A DNA stretch of 64,000 bases from JACVRW01 sp963751105 (GCA_963751105.1 CAVVTG010000002.1:1860001-1924000), one strand, 5' to 3'. Shown: positions 16,422 to 26,943, counted from the first letter of the stretch. Numbers and translations: made by a program. The notes: generated by a model from the letters alone, not told the origin.

Positions 16422-17057
16422 TTGACGGACCCCGCGGTTCCCGACGTGGTCGCCGAGCGCGTTCCGCTCCCCGGTGGCGAGGTCGAGCTGGTGCGGCCGA
16501 GGGACGCCGAGGCGCTGCTCAGCGAGGACTCTTTCGAGCACGAGGAGTTCCTGCCCTACTGGGCTGAGCTGTGGGCCAGCTCCGTCGCGCTCGCTCACGA
16601 CGTGGCGCTGCGCTCGCTGCGAGGGAAGCGAACGCTCGAGCTGGGCTGCGGCCTGGGGCTGCCCAGCATCGCCGCCGCGCGCGCGGGCGGCCGGGTGCTG
16701 GCCACCGACTGGTCCTCCGACGCCGTGATGGCCGCCGCCGCCAACGCGGAGCGCAACGGCGCGCTGATCGAGACCCTGCGCTGCGAATGGGGCTCACCGG
16801 AAGCCATCGTCAAGCGGGCGCCGTGGGACGTGGTGCTGGCCTCGGACGTCCTCTACGAGCGCCGCAACACCGCCCTGCTGCTGGGCCTGCTGCCTCGCCT
16901 GGTCGACCAGCGCGGGCTCGTGCTCCTCGCTGACCCCGGGCGTGCAGCGGCCCGGCCGTTCATCGAGCACGCCGAGGCCGAGCACTGGCAGGTCAAGGCC
17001 ACCGGCACGCCCCGGTCCGAGCGCGTGACCATCTACCGCCTGCGCCGCGCGGGCTGA
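16422..17057 (+). CDS. Class I SAM methyltransferase (lysine-methyltransferase-like, family 16 type)
   Basis: A 211-aa protein with a TTG start 4 bp after the pepF stop. It has YWAELWASSVALA, then the SAM-binding GKRTLELGCGLGLPSIAAARAG, the acidic loop VLATDWSSDAV and the post-motif DVVLASDVLYERRN. The W-A-E-L-W segment and the ASDVLY motif are typical of Methyltransf_16 (METTL-like) proteins, several of which methylate lysines of ribosomal or translation proteins. The actual substrate is unknown. Probably in one transcript with pepF. Confidence 0.82.
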   Translation: MTDPAVPDVVAERVPLPGGEVELVRPRDAEALLSEDSFEHEEFLPYWAELWASSVALAHDVALRSLRGKRTLELGCGLGLPSIAAARAGGRVLATDWSSDAVMAAAANAERNGALIETLRCEWGSPEAIVKRAPWDVVLASDVLYERRNTALLLGLLPRLVDQRGLVLLADPGRAAARPFIEHAEAEHWQVKATGTPRSERVTIYRLRRAG

Positions 17058-17064
17058 GCGAAGC

Positions 17065-18378
17065 TCAGCGCGGCAGCTCGGCGAGGCCGGCGTACAACTC
17101 GTGAGCGCTCCGCTCGCCCAGCCGCAGGCTCTCGAGCCGGTAGCTCTCGTTGGGAGCATGAATGGCGTCGTCGGGCAGCACGAAGCCGCTGACGATCGTG
17201 GCCACGCCGCGCTCGGCCAGCACGGCGAGCAGAGGCAGGGTGCCGCCCAGTCGCACGAAGGCGGGCGCCGTCCCGCAGGCGCGCTCGAGCGCCTCCTCGG
17301 CCAGGCGCAACGCCGGATGCCCGGCATCGAACAGCGCCGGATCGGCCAGGTCCATCTCGATCTCGACCTCCGCCCCGTCCGGCACGGGTGCGCGCAACAG
17401 GCGTTCGAGCTCCGCGCCCATGGCCTCCGCGCGCTGGCCCGGTGCCAGGCGCATGCTCACCATTGCACGCGCGTACGAGGGCACGATCGTCCGCGGCTCG
17501 CCCAGAGTGACCATGTTCACGTCCACGGCGGGAGCGCTCCCGGTGCGCTCGTAGAGCTCGCCGCCCGCTCCGGGAGCGACCTCCCGGGCGCCCACCGCCC
17601 TGAGCGCCTCGGCGCCCGGCTCGAGGCGCTCCCACGAGCGGCGCTCCTCGCCGGAGATCTCGGCCGTCCCGGCTCGGAGCTCCTCGCGCACACGGCCGTC
17701 CGGCCCCGGGGCGATCTCGGCCAGCATCGCGCCGAGCACGTGCGCCGCGTTGAGCACGGCGCCGCCGTAGATGCCGGAGTGCAGGTCGCGCTCGCCGGTG
17801 CGCACGCCGATCGAGGCCCGGGCCATCCCTCGCGTGGCGACGGAGATGGCCGGCATGTTCTCGTCGGCCATGAGCGAGTCGAACACGATCGCGCAGTCCA
17901 CGTCGAGCTCGGCGTCGCGCAGCCAGCGCAGCACGGAGGGGCTGCCCACCTCCTCCTCGCCCTCGACAAGGAAGCGCACGTTCACGGGCAGCTCGCCGGC
18001 GCGCGCGAGCTGGCAGGCCACGTGCAGGAGGGGGAGGAAGTTGCCCTTGTCGTCGGCGGCGCCGCGTGCGTAGAGGCGCCCGTCGCGCTCGGTGGGCTCG
18101 AACGGCGGCGACCGCCAAGCCTCGAGCGGACCCGGGTCCTGCACGTCGTAGTGGCCGTAGGCAAGCACCGTGGGTGCGTCCGTCCGTGATGCCGGGAGCA
18201 GCCCGAGCGCCATCGGGTGCCCGCCGTCGAGCGTGACCGCTTCGGCGCTGCCTCCGGCCGCCTCGATCCGCTCGGTCACCCAGGCGCACGCCCGCTCGAG
18301 GGCGGCGGCGTCGGCAGTGCCGGTGGACACCGAGGGAATTCGCAGCCAATCGTCGAGCTCGTCGCGGATCGTGGGCAT
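17065..18378 (-). CDS. M20 family metallo-dipeptidase
   Basis: A 437-aa cytoplasmic peptidase or deacylase. Metal-binding motifs are visible: VLAYGHYDVQDPG (first His/Asp), RGAADDKGNFLPLL (bridging Asp), LVEGEEEVGSPS (catalytic Glu pair), and HAPNESYRLESL (last His). The dimerisation domain begins at RASIGVRTGERDLHSGIYGG. This arrangement matches the carnosinase/DapE-like dipeptidase branch of M20. The ATG start at 18376-18378 faces a divergent MFS gene. No operon partner. Confidence 0.9.
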   Translation of the reverse strand: MPTIRDELDDWLRIPSVSTGTADAAALERACAWVTERIEAAGGSAEAVTLDGGHPMALGLLPASRTDAPTVLAYGHYDVQDPGPLEAWRSPPFEPTERDGRLYARGAADDKGNFLPLLHVACQLARAGELPVNVRFLVEGEEEVGSPSVLRWLRDAELDVDCAIVFDSLMADENMPAISVATRGMARASIGVRTGERDLHSGIYGGAVLNAAHVLGAMLAEIAPGPDGRVREELRAGTAEISGEERRSWERLEPGAEALRAVGAREVAPGAGGELYERTGSAPAVDVNMVTLGEPRTIVPSYARAMVSMRLAPGQRAEAMGAELERLLRAPVPDGAEVEIEMDLADPALFDAGHPALRLAEEALERACGTAPAFVRLGGTLPLLAVLAERGVATIVSGFVLPDDAIHAPNESYRLESLRLGERSAHELYAGLAELPR

Positions 18379-18425
18379 CTTCGGACATTCTGGCGGGCGA
18401 GCAGCAGCCGCGTAGCATCGGGTGG

Positions 18426-19583
18426 ATGCGGCGGTTGTTCTGGCTCGTGGCGGCGGTGGTGCTGGTGGACACCATGTTCTTCGCCGCGGTCTCCCCGCTG
18501 CTGCCCCAGTACGCCGACCAGTTCGGCCTGTCGAAGACCGGCGCCGGGATCCTCACCGCCGCCTATCCCGCGGGCACTTTCCTGGCCGCGGTCCCCAGCG
18601 GCTGGCTGGCGGCGCGCTGGGGCGTCAAGCCCACCCTGCTGCTGGGCCTCGGCCTGCTCGGGGTCACGAGCCTCGTGTTCGCCTTCGCCCACACCATCGT
18701 CCTGCTCGACGCGGCCCGCTTCGTACAGGGAGTGGGCGGAGCCTGCATGTGGGCGGCGGGCATGGCCTGGCTCGTATCGGCCACCCCGCCCGAACGCCGC
18801 GGCCAGGTCATCGGCTCTGCGCTCGCGGCGGCGATCGTCGGCGTCCTGCTCGGCCCGGTGCTCGGCGGAGCCGCGTCGGTGGTGGGCCCCGAGCCGGTGT
18901 TCTCCGTGGTGGCCGTGGGTGCAGCGTTGCTGGCCGTCTGGGCCTCGACGGTGCCCGGGGTGGCGCCCGAGCCCGGCGCCGGCCTCGGCGGGCTGGCACG
19001 CGCGCTCCGCCGCCCCGCGGTCCTGGCCGGCTTCTGGCTGTTCACCCTTCCCGCCGTCTTCGCCGGGGTGATCGAGGTGCTCGCGCCGCTTCGCTTCGAC
19101 GATCTCGGCGCCAGTGGCGCCGTCATCGGCGGCGTGTTCCTGCTCACTGCGGCGGTCGAGGCGGTGCTGAGCCCGCTCGCCGGGCGAGCATCGGACCGGC
19201 GGGGCCGGCTGGCCCCGATTCGCGCCGGGCTGACGGCCGCGGCGGTGGTCGCCGTGCTCCTGCCGCTGCCCGGGAGCGTGGTCCTGCTGGCGCTGACGAT
19301 CATGCTCGCCTTCGCCGCGCTGGGCGGCTTCTGGGCGCCGGCCATGGCGATGCTGTCGGACGCCTCCGAGGACGCGGGGCTCGATCTCGCCATTGCGTTC
19401 TCGATCTCCAACCTCGCCTGGGCCGTGGGCCACGTCGTCGGCGCCGGCGGCGGAGGCGCGCTGGCCGAGCTCAGCTCGGACGCCGTCCCGTACGCCGTGC
19501 TGGCCTTCGTCTGCGCCGCGACGCTGGCGGGGGTCACCGTGCTCGGCGCCCGCTCGCCCGCTCGCTCCGTCACGGCCCGCTAA
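18426..19583 (+). CDS. MFS transporter (drug/multidrug efflux-like)
   Basis: A 385-aa integral membrane protein with about twelve hydrophobic segments in two halves. The loop between helices 2 and 3 reads GWLAARWGVKPTLLLG, the MFS signature, and its counterpart in the second half reads GRASDRRGRLAPIR. The second segment (PLLPQYADQFGLSKTGAGIL) resembles drug:H+ antiporter subfamilies. The substrate is not predictable. It stands alone, divergent from the M20 peptidase and convergent with the Rpf-like gene. Confidence 0.9.
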   Translation: MRRLFWLVAAVVLVDTMFFAAVSPLLPQYADQFGLSKTGAGILTAAYPAGTFLAAVPSGWLAARWGVKPTLLLGLGLLGVTSLVFAFAHTIVLLDAARFVQGVGGACMWAAGMAWLVSATPPERRGQVIGSALAAAIVGVLLGPVLGGAASVVGPEPVFSVVAVGAALLAVWASTVPGVAPEPGAGLGGLARALRRPAVLAGFWLFTLPAVFAGVIEVLAPLRFDDLGASGAVIGGVFLLTAAVEAVLSPLAGRASDRRGRLAPIRAGLTAAAVVAVLLPLPGSVVLLALTIMLAFAALGGFWAPAMAMLSDASEDAGLDLAIAFSISNLAWAVGHVVGAGGGGALAELSSDAVPYAVLAFVCAATLAGVTVLGARSPARSVTAR

Positions 19584-19607
19584 GAGGCCCGGCCTCGCAT
19601 CAGCCCC

Positions 19608-20201
19608 TCAGGGGCAGTTGGGCCACGGCGCGTTGCCGCGCTGGCGGTAGAGCTTGAGCGCGAGGCGATCCTGCTTCCACTCGGGCGCCTTGGCGGGGTC
19701 GCCCTCGCCGCCGAGGCCCTCCCAGGTGCCCTGGCTGAACTGGTACTTGCCTCGGTACTGACCCCCTGGGGAGACCGCGCGCGGGTTGCCTCCGGACTCG
19801 CACCGGGCGATCGCCTCGAGTAGCGCGGGAACGTTGGTGCTGCGGCCGCGCGAGCGCGCCTTGCGCCTGACCGAGCTGCGGCTGAACGGCTGAAGGCCGA
19901 GGCTGCCACGGGTCTGCGGGCCGACGACGCCGTCCACCACGAGGCCGTTGGAGCGCTGGAAGCGCCGCACGGCACGTTCGGTCTGCGGCCCGAACACGCC
20001 GTCGGCCGGGATGCCCAGCCGGCGCTGGATCTGGCGCACAGCGGATCCGCGGTCGCCGCGCTCGACCACCACCTCGCTCGAGGCGGTCGCGGTCACCGTG
20101 TCGGCGCCGGCGGCGGGCGCGGCGGCACACACGAGTGCCAGCGCCACCAGCAGGCCCAAGCCGAAATGCGGCCGACGAACGGCATCGACGATCCCTCTCA
20201 C
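19608..20201 (-). CDS. Secreted Rpf-like/transglycosylase protein with peptidoglycan-binding domain
   Basis: A 197-aa exported protein. Signal peptide: GLGLLVALALVCAAAPAAGA. A PG_binding_1 domain covers about residues 48-105 (GSAVRQIQRRLGIPADGVFG and VVDGVVGPQTRGSLGL). The C-terminal resuscitation-promoting-factor/transglycosylase-like domain has the catalytic region IARCESGGNPRAVSPGGQYR, then GKYQFSQGTWEGLGG and RLALKLYRQRGNAPWPNCP. It likely cleaves peptidoglycan during growth or resuscitation. The GTG start has a GGAAAGGGG ribosome site. A c-di-AMP riboswitch occupies the leader, as is well known for actinobacterial rpf genes. Confidence 0.92.
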   Translation of the reverse strand: MRGIVDAVRRPHFGLGLLVALALVCAAAPAAGADTVTATASSEVVVERGDRGSAVRQIQRRLGIPADGVFGPQTERAVRRFQRSNGLVVDGVVGPQTRGSLGLQPFSRSSVRRKARSRGRSTNVPALLEAIARCESGGNPRAVSPGGQYRGKYQFSQGTWEGLGGEGDPAKAPEWKQDRLALKLYRQRGNAPWPNCP

Positions 20202-20214
20202 CTTCGTGTCCCCT

Positions 20215-20350
20215 TTCCTGATGCCTACGAGGTGAGCTGTCGGGCTCGCGCCGGAAAGTGGCGCTACGCAGCGATTACGCGCGATTCGCCCCGGCGGCCA
20301 TCATGGCCGCAGTGGGTCCCCCGCTCCCCGCCGTTCGGGACGGCGAGAAC
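20215..20350 (-). promoter_or_regulatory. ydaO/yuaA c-di-AMP riboswitch
   Basis: On the minus strand the leader contains GCGGGGGACCCA (20324-20313), GGGGCGAATCGC (20292-20281) and GACAGCTCACCTCGTAGGC (20241-20223). These match the invariant blocks of the ydaO class (GCGGGGGACCCA, GGGGUGAAUC, GUCAGCUAACCUCGUAAGC in B. subtilis), in order and spacing. It precedes the Rpf-like cell-wall hydrolase, whose transcription or translation is expected to fall when c-di-AMP is high. The 5' boundary is approximate. Confidence 0.93.
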
Positions 20351-20395
20351 TCGGCAGTTCGAATTGAAGTCGTACATCCAAGCAGATCGGGAAGG

Positions 20396-20644
20396 TCAGC
20401 GCCCTATCTCGAGCAGGTCGTCGACCACCGTCACGATCGAGATCGGCTCGGAGCCGGCGGGTTCGGGCTCGGCCACGGGAGCCGGCTCGGAGGTCACCAC
20501 GACTTCCGGCGGGATCAGCGCAGCATGGGCGGGCGCCGGCGGAAGCGGCGTGCGCTCCAGGCGGCGGCGCCTCAGCCAGACCGCCGCGGCGAGGGCGCCC
20601 ACGAAGAAGGGCGCCAGCCGAAGCAGGATGCGCAGGCCGGGCAC
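20396..20644 (-). CDS. Small single-pass membrane protein of unknown function
   Basis: An 82-aa frame from a GTG at 20642-20644. A short start (VPGLRILLRLAP) leads into one hydrophobic segment, FFVGALAAAVWL, a basic stop-transfer RRRRLER, and a cytoplasmic Pro/Glu/Ala-rich tail. No family is recognised. It is divergent from the SDR gene and lies immediately upstream of the riboswitch-controlled Rpf-like gene on the same strand, so co-transcription past the riboswitch is conceivable. The frame is coding-like in composition, but the gene is inferred only from that and its position. Confidence 0.5.
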   Translation of the reverse strand: MPGLRILLRLAPFFVGALAAAVWLRRRRLERTPLPPAPAHAALIPPEVVVTSEPAPVAEPEPAGSEPISIVTVVDDLLEIGR

Positions 20645-20688
20645 GCGCCCGACCCTACACCGGCGGCACGCGAGTACGCTGGCAGGCG

Positions 20689-21435
20689 GTGGACCTGGGT
20701 CTGAAGGACAAGGTGGCGCTGGTGATGGGCGCGTCTCAGGGCATCGGTCTGGGGATCGCGGCCGCGCTCGCCGCCGAGGGCGCCAGGGTGGCGATGAGCG
20801 CGAGGAACGGCTCGCGCCTGGCCGCCGAGGCCGAGCCGCTGGGGGCACACCCGCTGGTGCACGACACCCTCGACCTCGACGGCATCGACGAGCTCGTCCG
20901 CGGCGTGGAAACCGACCTCGGCCCGCTCGACATCGTCGTGACCAACACGGGCGGTCCCCCGGGCGGCGATCCGCTCGGCTTCAGCCGCGAGCAGTGGGAA
21001 CAGGCCCACCGCGAGCTCGTGCTCGCGCCGATCGAGCTGATCGAGACGGTCGTGCCGGGCATGGCGGAGCGAGGGTTCGGTCGCGTGCTGAACGTGGCCT
21101 CCTCGACCGTGCTCGAGCCCAACCCGGCGCTGATGCTGTCCAATTCCCACCGGCCCGGGATCGTGGCCGCCTTCAAGACCCTGGCCCGGCAACACGCGAG
21201 CAGCGGCATCACCTTCAACTCCCTGCTGCCGGGGCGAATCGCCACCGACCGCCTGTTCTCGCTCTACGACTCGCCGGAGGCCGCCGAGGAGGCCGCCCGC
21301 GAGGAGATCCCCGCCGGTCGCACCGGCTCGCCGGAGGACATGGGTGCGGCCGCCGCCTTCCTGTGCTCGGAACGCGCGGGCTACATCACGGGCGTGTCGC
21401 TCCTCGTCGACGGCGGCCTGACCCAGGCCGTATGA
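20689..21435 (+). CDS. SDR-family oxidoreductase-like protein lacking the catalytic tyrosine
   Basis: A 248-aa Rossmann protein: NAD(P)-binding GASQGIGLGIA at residues 14-24, the TNTGG equivalent of NNAG at 85-89, a Ser pair in NVASST (138-139), and Lys163 in AAFKTLA. The residue four before the lysine, normally Tyr, is Val159. A C-terminal FLCSERAGYITGVSLLVDGG matches FabG-like SDRs. The LSNSxR...KTLA variant without Tyr occurs in a recognisable subgroup annotated as 3-oxoacyl-ACP reductases, but classical SDR chemistry is questionable here. GTG start. The gene ends before a strong hairpin shared with lon. Confidence 0.85.
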   Translation: MDLGLKDKVALVMGASQGIGLGIAAALAAEGARVAMSARNGSRLAAEAEPLGAHPLVHDTLDLDGIDELVRGVETDLGPLDIVVTNTGGPPGGDPLGFSREQWEQAHRELVLAPIELIETVVPGMAERGFGRVLNVASSTVLEPNPALMLSNSHRPGIVAAFKTLARQHASSGITFNSLLPGRIATDRLFSLYDSPEAAEEAAREEIPAGRTGSPEDMGAAAAFLCSERAGYITGVSLLVDGGLTQAV

Positions 21436-21479
21436 GCGCCCGGCGCTCGCCGACGCCCGCTGAACGCTGAGAGAACGAC

Positions 21480-21516
21480 AGCGGGCGCGCCGGCGGGGGA
21501 AGCCGGCGCGCCCGCT
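21480..21516. terminator. Bidirectional hairpin between convergent SDR and lon genes
   Basis: AGCGGGCGCGCCGGC (21480-21494) pairs perfectly with GCCGGCGCGCCCGCT (21502-21516) around a 7-base loop. It sits in the 92-bp gap between two convergent stops. No U-run follows, as is common for high-GC actinobacterial terminators. Confidence 0.7.
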
Positions 21517-21527
21517 CGGAGCTCGTC

Positions 21528-23825
<2,298 letters not shown>

Positions 23826-23931
23826 CTACTTACGTTGGGTAAGCAACGATTCTAGCGAGCCCGAGGACGACCGACCGCGCCAGATGACGCGCTCGCCTCC
23901 ATCAGCCGCCCGGCGTGGGATGCTCCGCCTC

Positions 23932-24633
23932 GTGAGCGCCCCAGACGACACCGCCCGTACGGCCGCGGCGGCCGCGGCCGTGACGCTCGTGGAGCCCGGC
24001 ATGACCATCGGCCTGGGCTCGGGGCGGGCGGTGTGGAAGGTGGTGGAGCTCCTCGGCCGAATGGATCTCGGCCTGCGGGCGGCCACCGCCTCGAACCGCA
24101 CGAGCGAGCTGGCGCGGGGCGTGGGCATCGAGATCGTGGAGCTCGACGGCACGCTGGAGCTCGACCTGGCGATCGACGGAGCCGACGAGGTCGGACCCGA
24201 CCTCGGCCTGATCAAGGGCGGCGGCGGCGCCCTCCTGCGCGAGAAGATCGTGATCTGCGCGGCCCGCCGTTTCGTGGTCGTGGCCGAGACCCCGAAGAAG
24301 GTCGCCCGGCTGGGCGAGCACTTTCGCCTGCCGGTGGAGGTCACGCGCTTCGCCTGGCGCGACACGCGCCGCCGCCTCGGCGCCCTGCTGCCCGACGCGC
24401 GGCGCCGGGAGACCGACGGGGGCGAGCCCTACCTCACCGACGAGGGTCACTTCATCCTCGACTGCGTCCTGCCGCCCGACGCCGACCCCAGCGACCTCGA
24501 CCTGACGCTGAAGCGCGTGGCCGGCGTGGTGGAGCACGGGCTCTTCCTCGGGATGGCCGAGCGCGCGCTGCTGGGCCGGCCCGACGGCGAGGTCGAGGAC
24601 CTGAGGCGCGGCCAGGCCGTAGCTGGCGCCTGA
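23932..24633 (+). CDS. rpiA: Ribose-5-phosphate isomerase A
   Basis: RpiA interconverts ribose-5-phosphate and ribulose-5-phosphate in the pentose phosphate pathway. Family motifs in order: GMTIGLGSGRAVWKVVELL (phosphate loop), AIDGADEVGPDLGLIKGGGG with the catalytic Asp, LLREKIV, LPVEVTRFA and ILDCVLPP. About 233 aa, a normal length. The frame is open well upstream; GTG at 23932 gives the usual N-terminus, with ATG 23920 as an alternative. Short direct repeats follow the stop. Confidence 0.93.
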   Translation: MSAPDDTARTAAAAAAVTLVEPGMTIGLGSGRAVWKVVELLGRMDLGLRAATASNRTSELARGVGIEIVELDGTLELDLAIDGADEVGPDLGLIKGGGGALLREKIVICAARRFVVVAETPKKVARLGEHFRLPVEVTRFAWRDTRRRLGALLPDARRRETDGGEPYLTDEGHFILDCVLPPDADPSDLDLTLKRVAGVVEHGLFLGMAERALLGRPDGEVEDLRRGQAVAGA

Positions 24634-24658
24634 CCACGCCCTACCTACGCGAGGAGCG

Positions 24659-24743
24659 CAGCCCGAGCGCCGGTCGGGCGAGCACCGCAGCGTCACCCCC
24701 TACCTCAGCCCGAGCGCCGGTCGGGCGAGCACCGCAGCGTCAC
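24659..24743. repeat. Two direct 38-bp repeats between convergent genes
   Basis: Positions 24659-24696 and 24706-24743 are identical over 38 bp, each beginning CAGCCCGAGCGCCGGTCGGG and ending AGCGTCAC. A shared CCCTACCT precedes each copy. Each unit contains a GCCCGA/TCGGGC stem. The pair fills the gap between rpiA and the cpaB-like gene and may act as tandem terminators. Confidence 0.75.
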
Positions 24744-24746
24744 GGA

Positions 24747-25475
24747 CTACAGCTCCGCCGCGCTCACGTCTCCAGCGGCCCGGCTGCGATCTCCCGGCGG
24801 CCGCACCAGGAGGCGGATCTCGCGCCCGAAGTTGTCGGCGGCGGTGAGATAGACCGCCTGGCGCAGGGTCACCAGCAGCGTCGCGACGGCGCTGTCGCCC
24901 GCCGCCGCCTCGTCGCTGGTCTCCCCGCCCGACCCGTAGACGGAGGCCACGCCGGCGTCGCGCAGGGCGAGCAGCTCGACGTCGGCGAGAGCGACGAAGC
25001 TGTGACCGCCGGCCCCACTCGCCCCTGAGGCTTCGGTCGAGACGACCACGTCCACCCTGGCTCCCGCGCCGGCCTGGCCCAGGCCACTCACCCCCGTGAC
25101 CCCGACATCGACGGATCGCTCCCCGCGGCCGAGCGACCCATTCTGCCCGGCGGCTGGACCCGCCCCGGCGAAATGGGCCGCCGTGAGGTGGCTTCCGGCG
25201 GCGATCGGTACGGCGGCACGGGCGCCCGCCAGGTCGGCCGCGGCGCCGATCGAGCCCGGCGCGACGTAGCGCGCGGGAACCCGCTCGACCTCAACCGCCC
25301 GTGCGGGCACCGGCCCATCGGCCGGGATGTCGCGCGCCGCCACCAGCACCTCCACCATGGGACCGACCCTCGCCTCGACCTCCTGCTCTCGCTGTCTCAT
25401 CTGCGAGGCGGCGAGGCCGCCGGCAGCGAGCGCGACCGCCAGCAGCAACAGACCGCGCCGGCGGCGCGCCCTCAC
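24747..25475 (-). CDS. cpaB: CpaB/RcpC-like Flp pilus assembly protein (SAF domain)
   Basis: A 242-aa exported or membrane-anchored protein. N-terminal hydrophobic segment GLLLLAVALAAGGLAASQ, then a SAF domain at about 40-105 (VEVLVAARDIPADGPVPARA ending VPIAAGSHLTAAHFAG), and a RcpC-type C-terminal region including AGARVDVVVSTE and VATLLVTLRQAVYLTAADNFG. CpaB supports Tad pilus assembly in the envelope. The GTG start overlaps the sensor-kinase stop by 4 bp, so a two-component system drives it. The tadABC genes are at 10.4-13.4 kb, not adjacent. Confidence 0.8.
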   Translation of the reverse strand: MRARRRRGLLLLAVALAAGGLAASQMRQREQEVEARVGPMVEVLVAARDIPADGPVPARAVEVERVPARYVAPGSIGAAADLAGARAAVPIAAGSHLTAAHFAGAGPAAGQNGSLGRGERSVDVGVTGVSGLGQAGAGARVDVVVSTEASGASGAGGHSFVALADVELLALRDAGVASVYGSGGETSDEAAAGDSAVATLLVTLRQAVYLTAADNFGREIRLLVRPPGDRSRAAGDVSAAEL

Positions 25476-26200
25476 GCGGCCACGTCCTCGTCACCTCCCG
25501 CGCGCCGGGGAAGCTCGAGCACGGCGACCGTCTCGCGCTTCCCGACCTGGATCATCAACCGCCCGCCAAGCCGGCGTGCGGCTCGGCGGGCGATCGCGAG
25601 CCCGCGGCCGCGCTCCGTGCCGGCGGCCGGGTCCGCGGCGGCCGGCGCGGTCGGCCGGCTCGCGCTCTGGCCATTGCCGTTGCGGACCTCGATGCGTACC
25701 GCGTCCGGCATCGTCCGCCCCTTCACGCGAACGTCACCCGAGCCGTGCTCGGCGGCGTTGGCCAGCAGGTTCCCCAGCGCCCGGCCCAGCTCGCCGCGGT
25801 CGACCGGCGCGATCACCGGGCCGCCCCGCCACTCGAAGGCGCCCCCGCCCGGCGCACCCTCCCAGGACGCGAACGCAGCTCGTGCCTTGGCCCGCACGTC
25901 GGTGGCCCGCACGGCGCCGCGAGCAGGCTCGGCTCGTCGCCCGCTGCGGGCCGCCTCGAGCTCCGCAAGCCCGGTTCGCAGACGGTCGAGCTGCGCCTCG
26001 ACCACCGCGGCGTGCCTGCGCCCCGCCGGATCTCGGCGCATCCGCTGGCAGGCCAGCTCGAGCGCCGTGGCCGGGCCGCGCAGCTCGTGCTCGGCCCGCG
26101 CCACCGATTCCATCCGCCCGCGCATCCGGGCGAGCGCCACCAGCCCGGTGACGCAGGCCATCCCGGCCAACGCGGCCACGACGAGCGCCAACACGGTCAC
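25472..26200 (-). CDS. Small sensor histidine kinase
   Basis: A 242-aa kinase. One N-terminal membrane segment (VLALVVAALAGMACVTGLVAL) leads directly to the H-box ARAEHELRGPATALEL, whose His is the expected phosphoacceptor. The ATPase domain has the N-box LGNLLANAAEHG and a G-box in TERGRGLAIARRAARRLGG. There is no sizeable extracellular sensor domain, so the signal may be sensed in the membrane or by a partner. The GTG start overlaps the response-regulator stop (GTGA), and its stop overlaps the cpaB start. The H-box GP in place of TP is a small deviation. Confidence 0.85.
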   Translation of the reverse strand: MTVLALVVAALAGMACVTGLVALARMRGRMESVARAEHELRGPATALELACQRMRRDPAGRRHAAVVEAQLDRLRTGLAELEAARSGRRAEPARGAVRATDVRAKARAAFASWEGAPGGGAFEWRGGPVIAPVDRGELGRALGNLLANAAEHGSGDVRVKGRTMPDAVRIEVRNGNGQSASRPTAPAAADPAAGTERGRGLAIARRAARRLGGRLMIQVGKRETVAVLELPRRAGGDEDVAA

Positions 26201-26943
26201 AGCGACTCCGTCAGCCGATAGCCGACCCCACGCACGTTGACCACGAACGGCCGCGGCGACGGTGTGAGCTTTCGCCGCAGCCGGCAGGCATGCGCGTCCA
26301 GCGTGCGCGTATTGCCCGCCGAGAGGAAGCCCCACACGTCACGCAGCAGCTCCTGCTTGGCGAACACGCGGGTGGGCTGCTCGGCCAGCGCCTGGAGCAG
26401 GGCGAACTCCTTGGGCGAGAGCTCCACCGGCCGGCCCGCCAGCCGCACCGCGCGCGTCAGGGGATCGACGCTCAGATCGCCCACCCTCATCACGCCGCGC
26501 TCGCGACGGACGTCGGTCCGGCGCAGCACGGCCCGCATCCGGGCCAGCAACTCGGCGTAGAGGAAGGGCTTGGACACATGATCATCGGCGCCGCGGTTGA
26601 GGCTGCGCACGCGATCGGCCTCCCCGGCCCGGCCGGTGAGCACCACGACGGGCAGCTGGGGGTCGATGCGGGTGGCCAGGCCGTCGGCGGCGCGGACGCG
26701 ATCGAGCAACTCGAGCCCGTTCGCCCCACCAAGCGCGAGATCGAGCAAGACCAGCCGCGGCTGCCGCACCTCGATCGCTCGCAGGCCCTCCCCCGCGCTG
26801 GCAGCTCGGGCGACCCGGAAGCCGTCGGCCATGAGGTTGTCGGCCAGGAAGGCGGCGGTGGCCTCGTCGTCCTCGATGACCAGGATCAGCTGCTGCTCGT
26901 CCACCTCCTGAGAAGGAGCGGGAGAGCAGAGCTCGCCCCCCAT
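26197..26943 (-). CDS. OmpR/PhoB-family response regulator
   Basis: A 248-aa regulator. The receiver domain has the acidic pair in LVIEDDEATAAF, the phosphoacceptor Asp in LVLLDLALGGANG, and KP in DDHVSKPFLYAELL. The C-terminal winged helix has ELSPKEFALLQALAEQPTRV and NVRGVGYRL. The ATG at 26941-26943 was chosen; the open frame continues upstream without a better start. It heads a three-gene overlapping operon with the kinase and cpaB. Pilus-related targets are an inference from that linkage. Confidence 0.9.
   Translation of the reverse strand: MGGELCSPAPSQEVDEQQLILVIEDDEATAAFLADNLMADGFRVARAASAGEGLRAIEVRQPRLVLLDLALGGANGLELLDRVRAADGLATRIDPQLPVVVLTGRAGEADRVRSLNRGADDHVSKPFLYAELLARMRAVLRRTDVRRERGVMRVGDLSVDPLTRAVRLAGRPVELSPKEFALLQALAEQPTRVFAKQELLRDVWGFLSAGNTRTLDAHACRLRRKLTPSPRPFVVNVRGVGYRLTESL

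Noticed and set aside
23826..23860. CTTAC-N5-GTAAG inverted repeat upstream of lon as a heat-shock (HspR) operator
   Set aside because: It does not match the HAIR consensus and the arms are only 5 bp.
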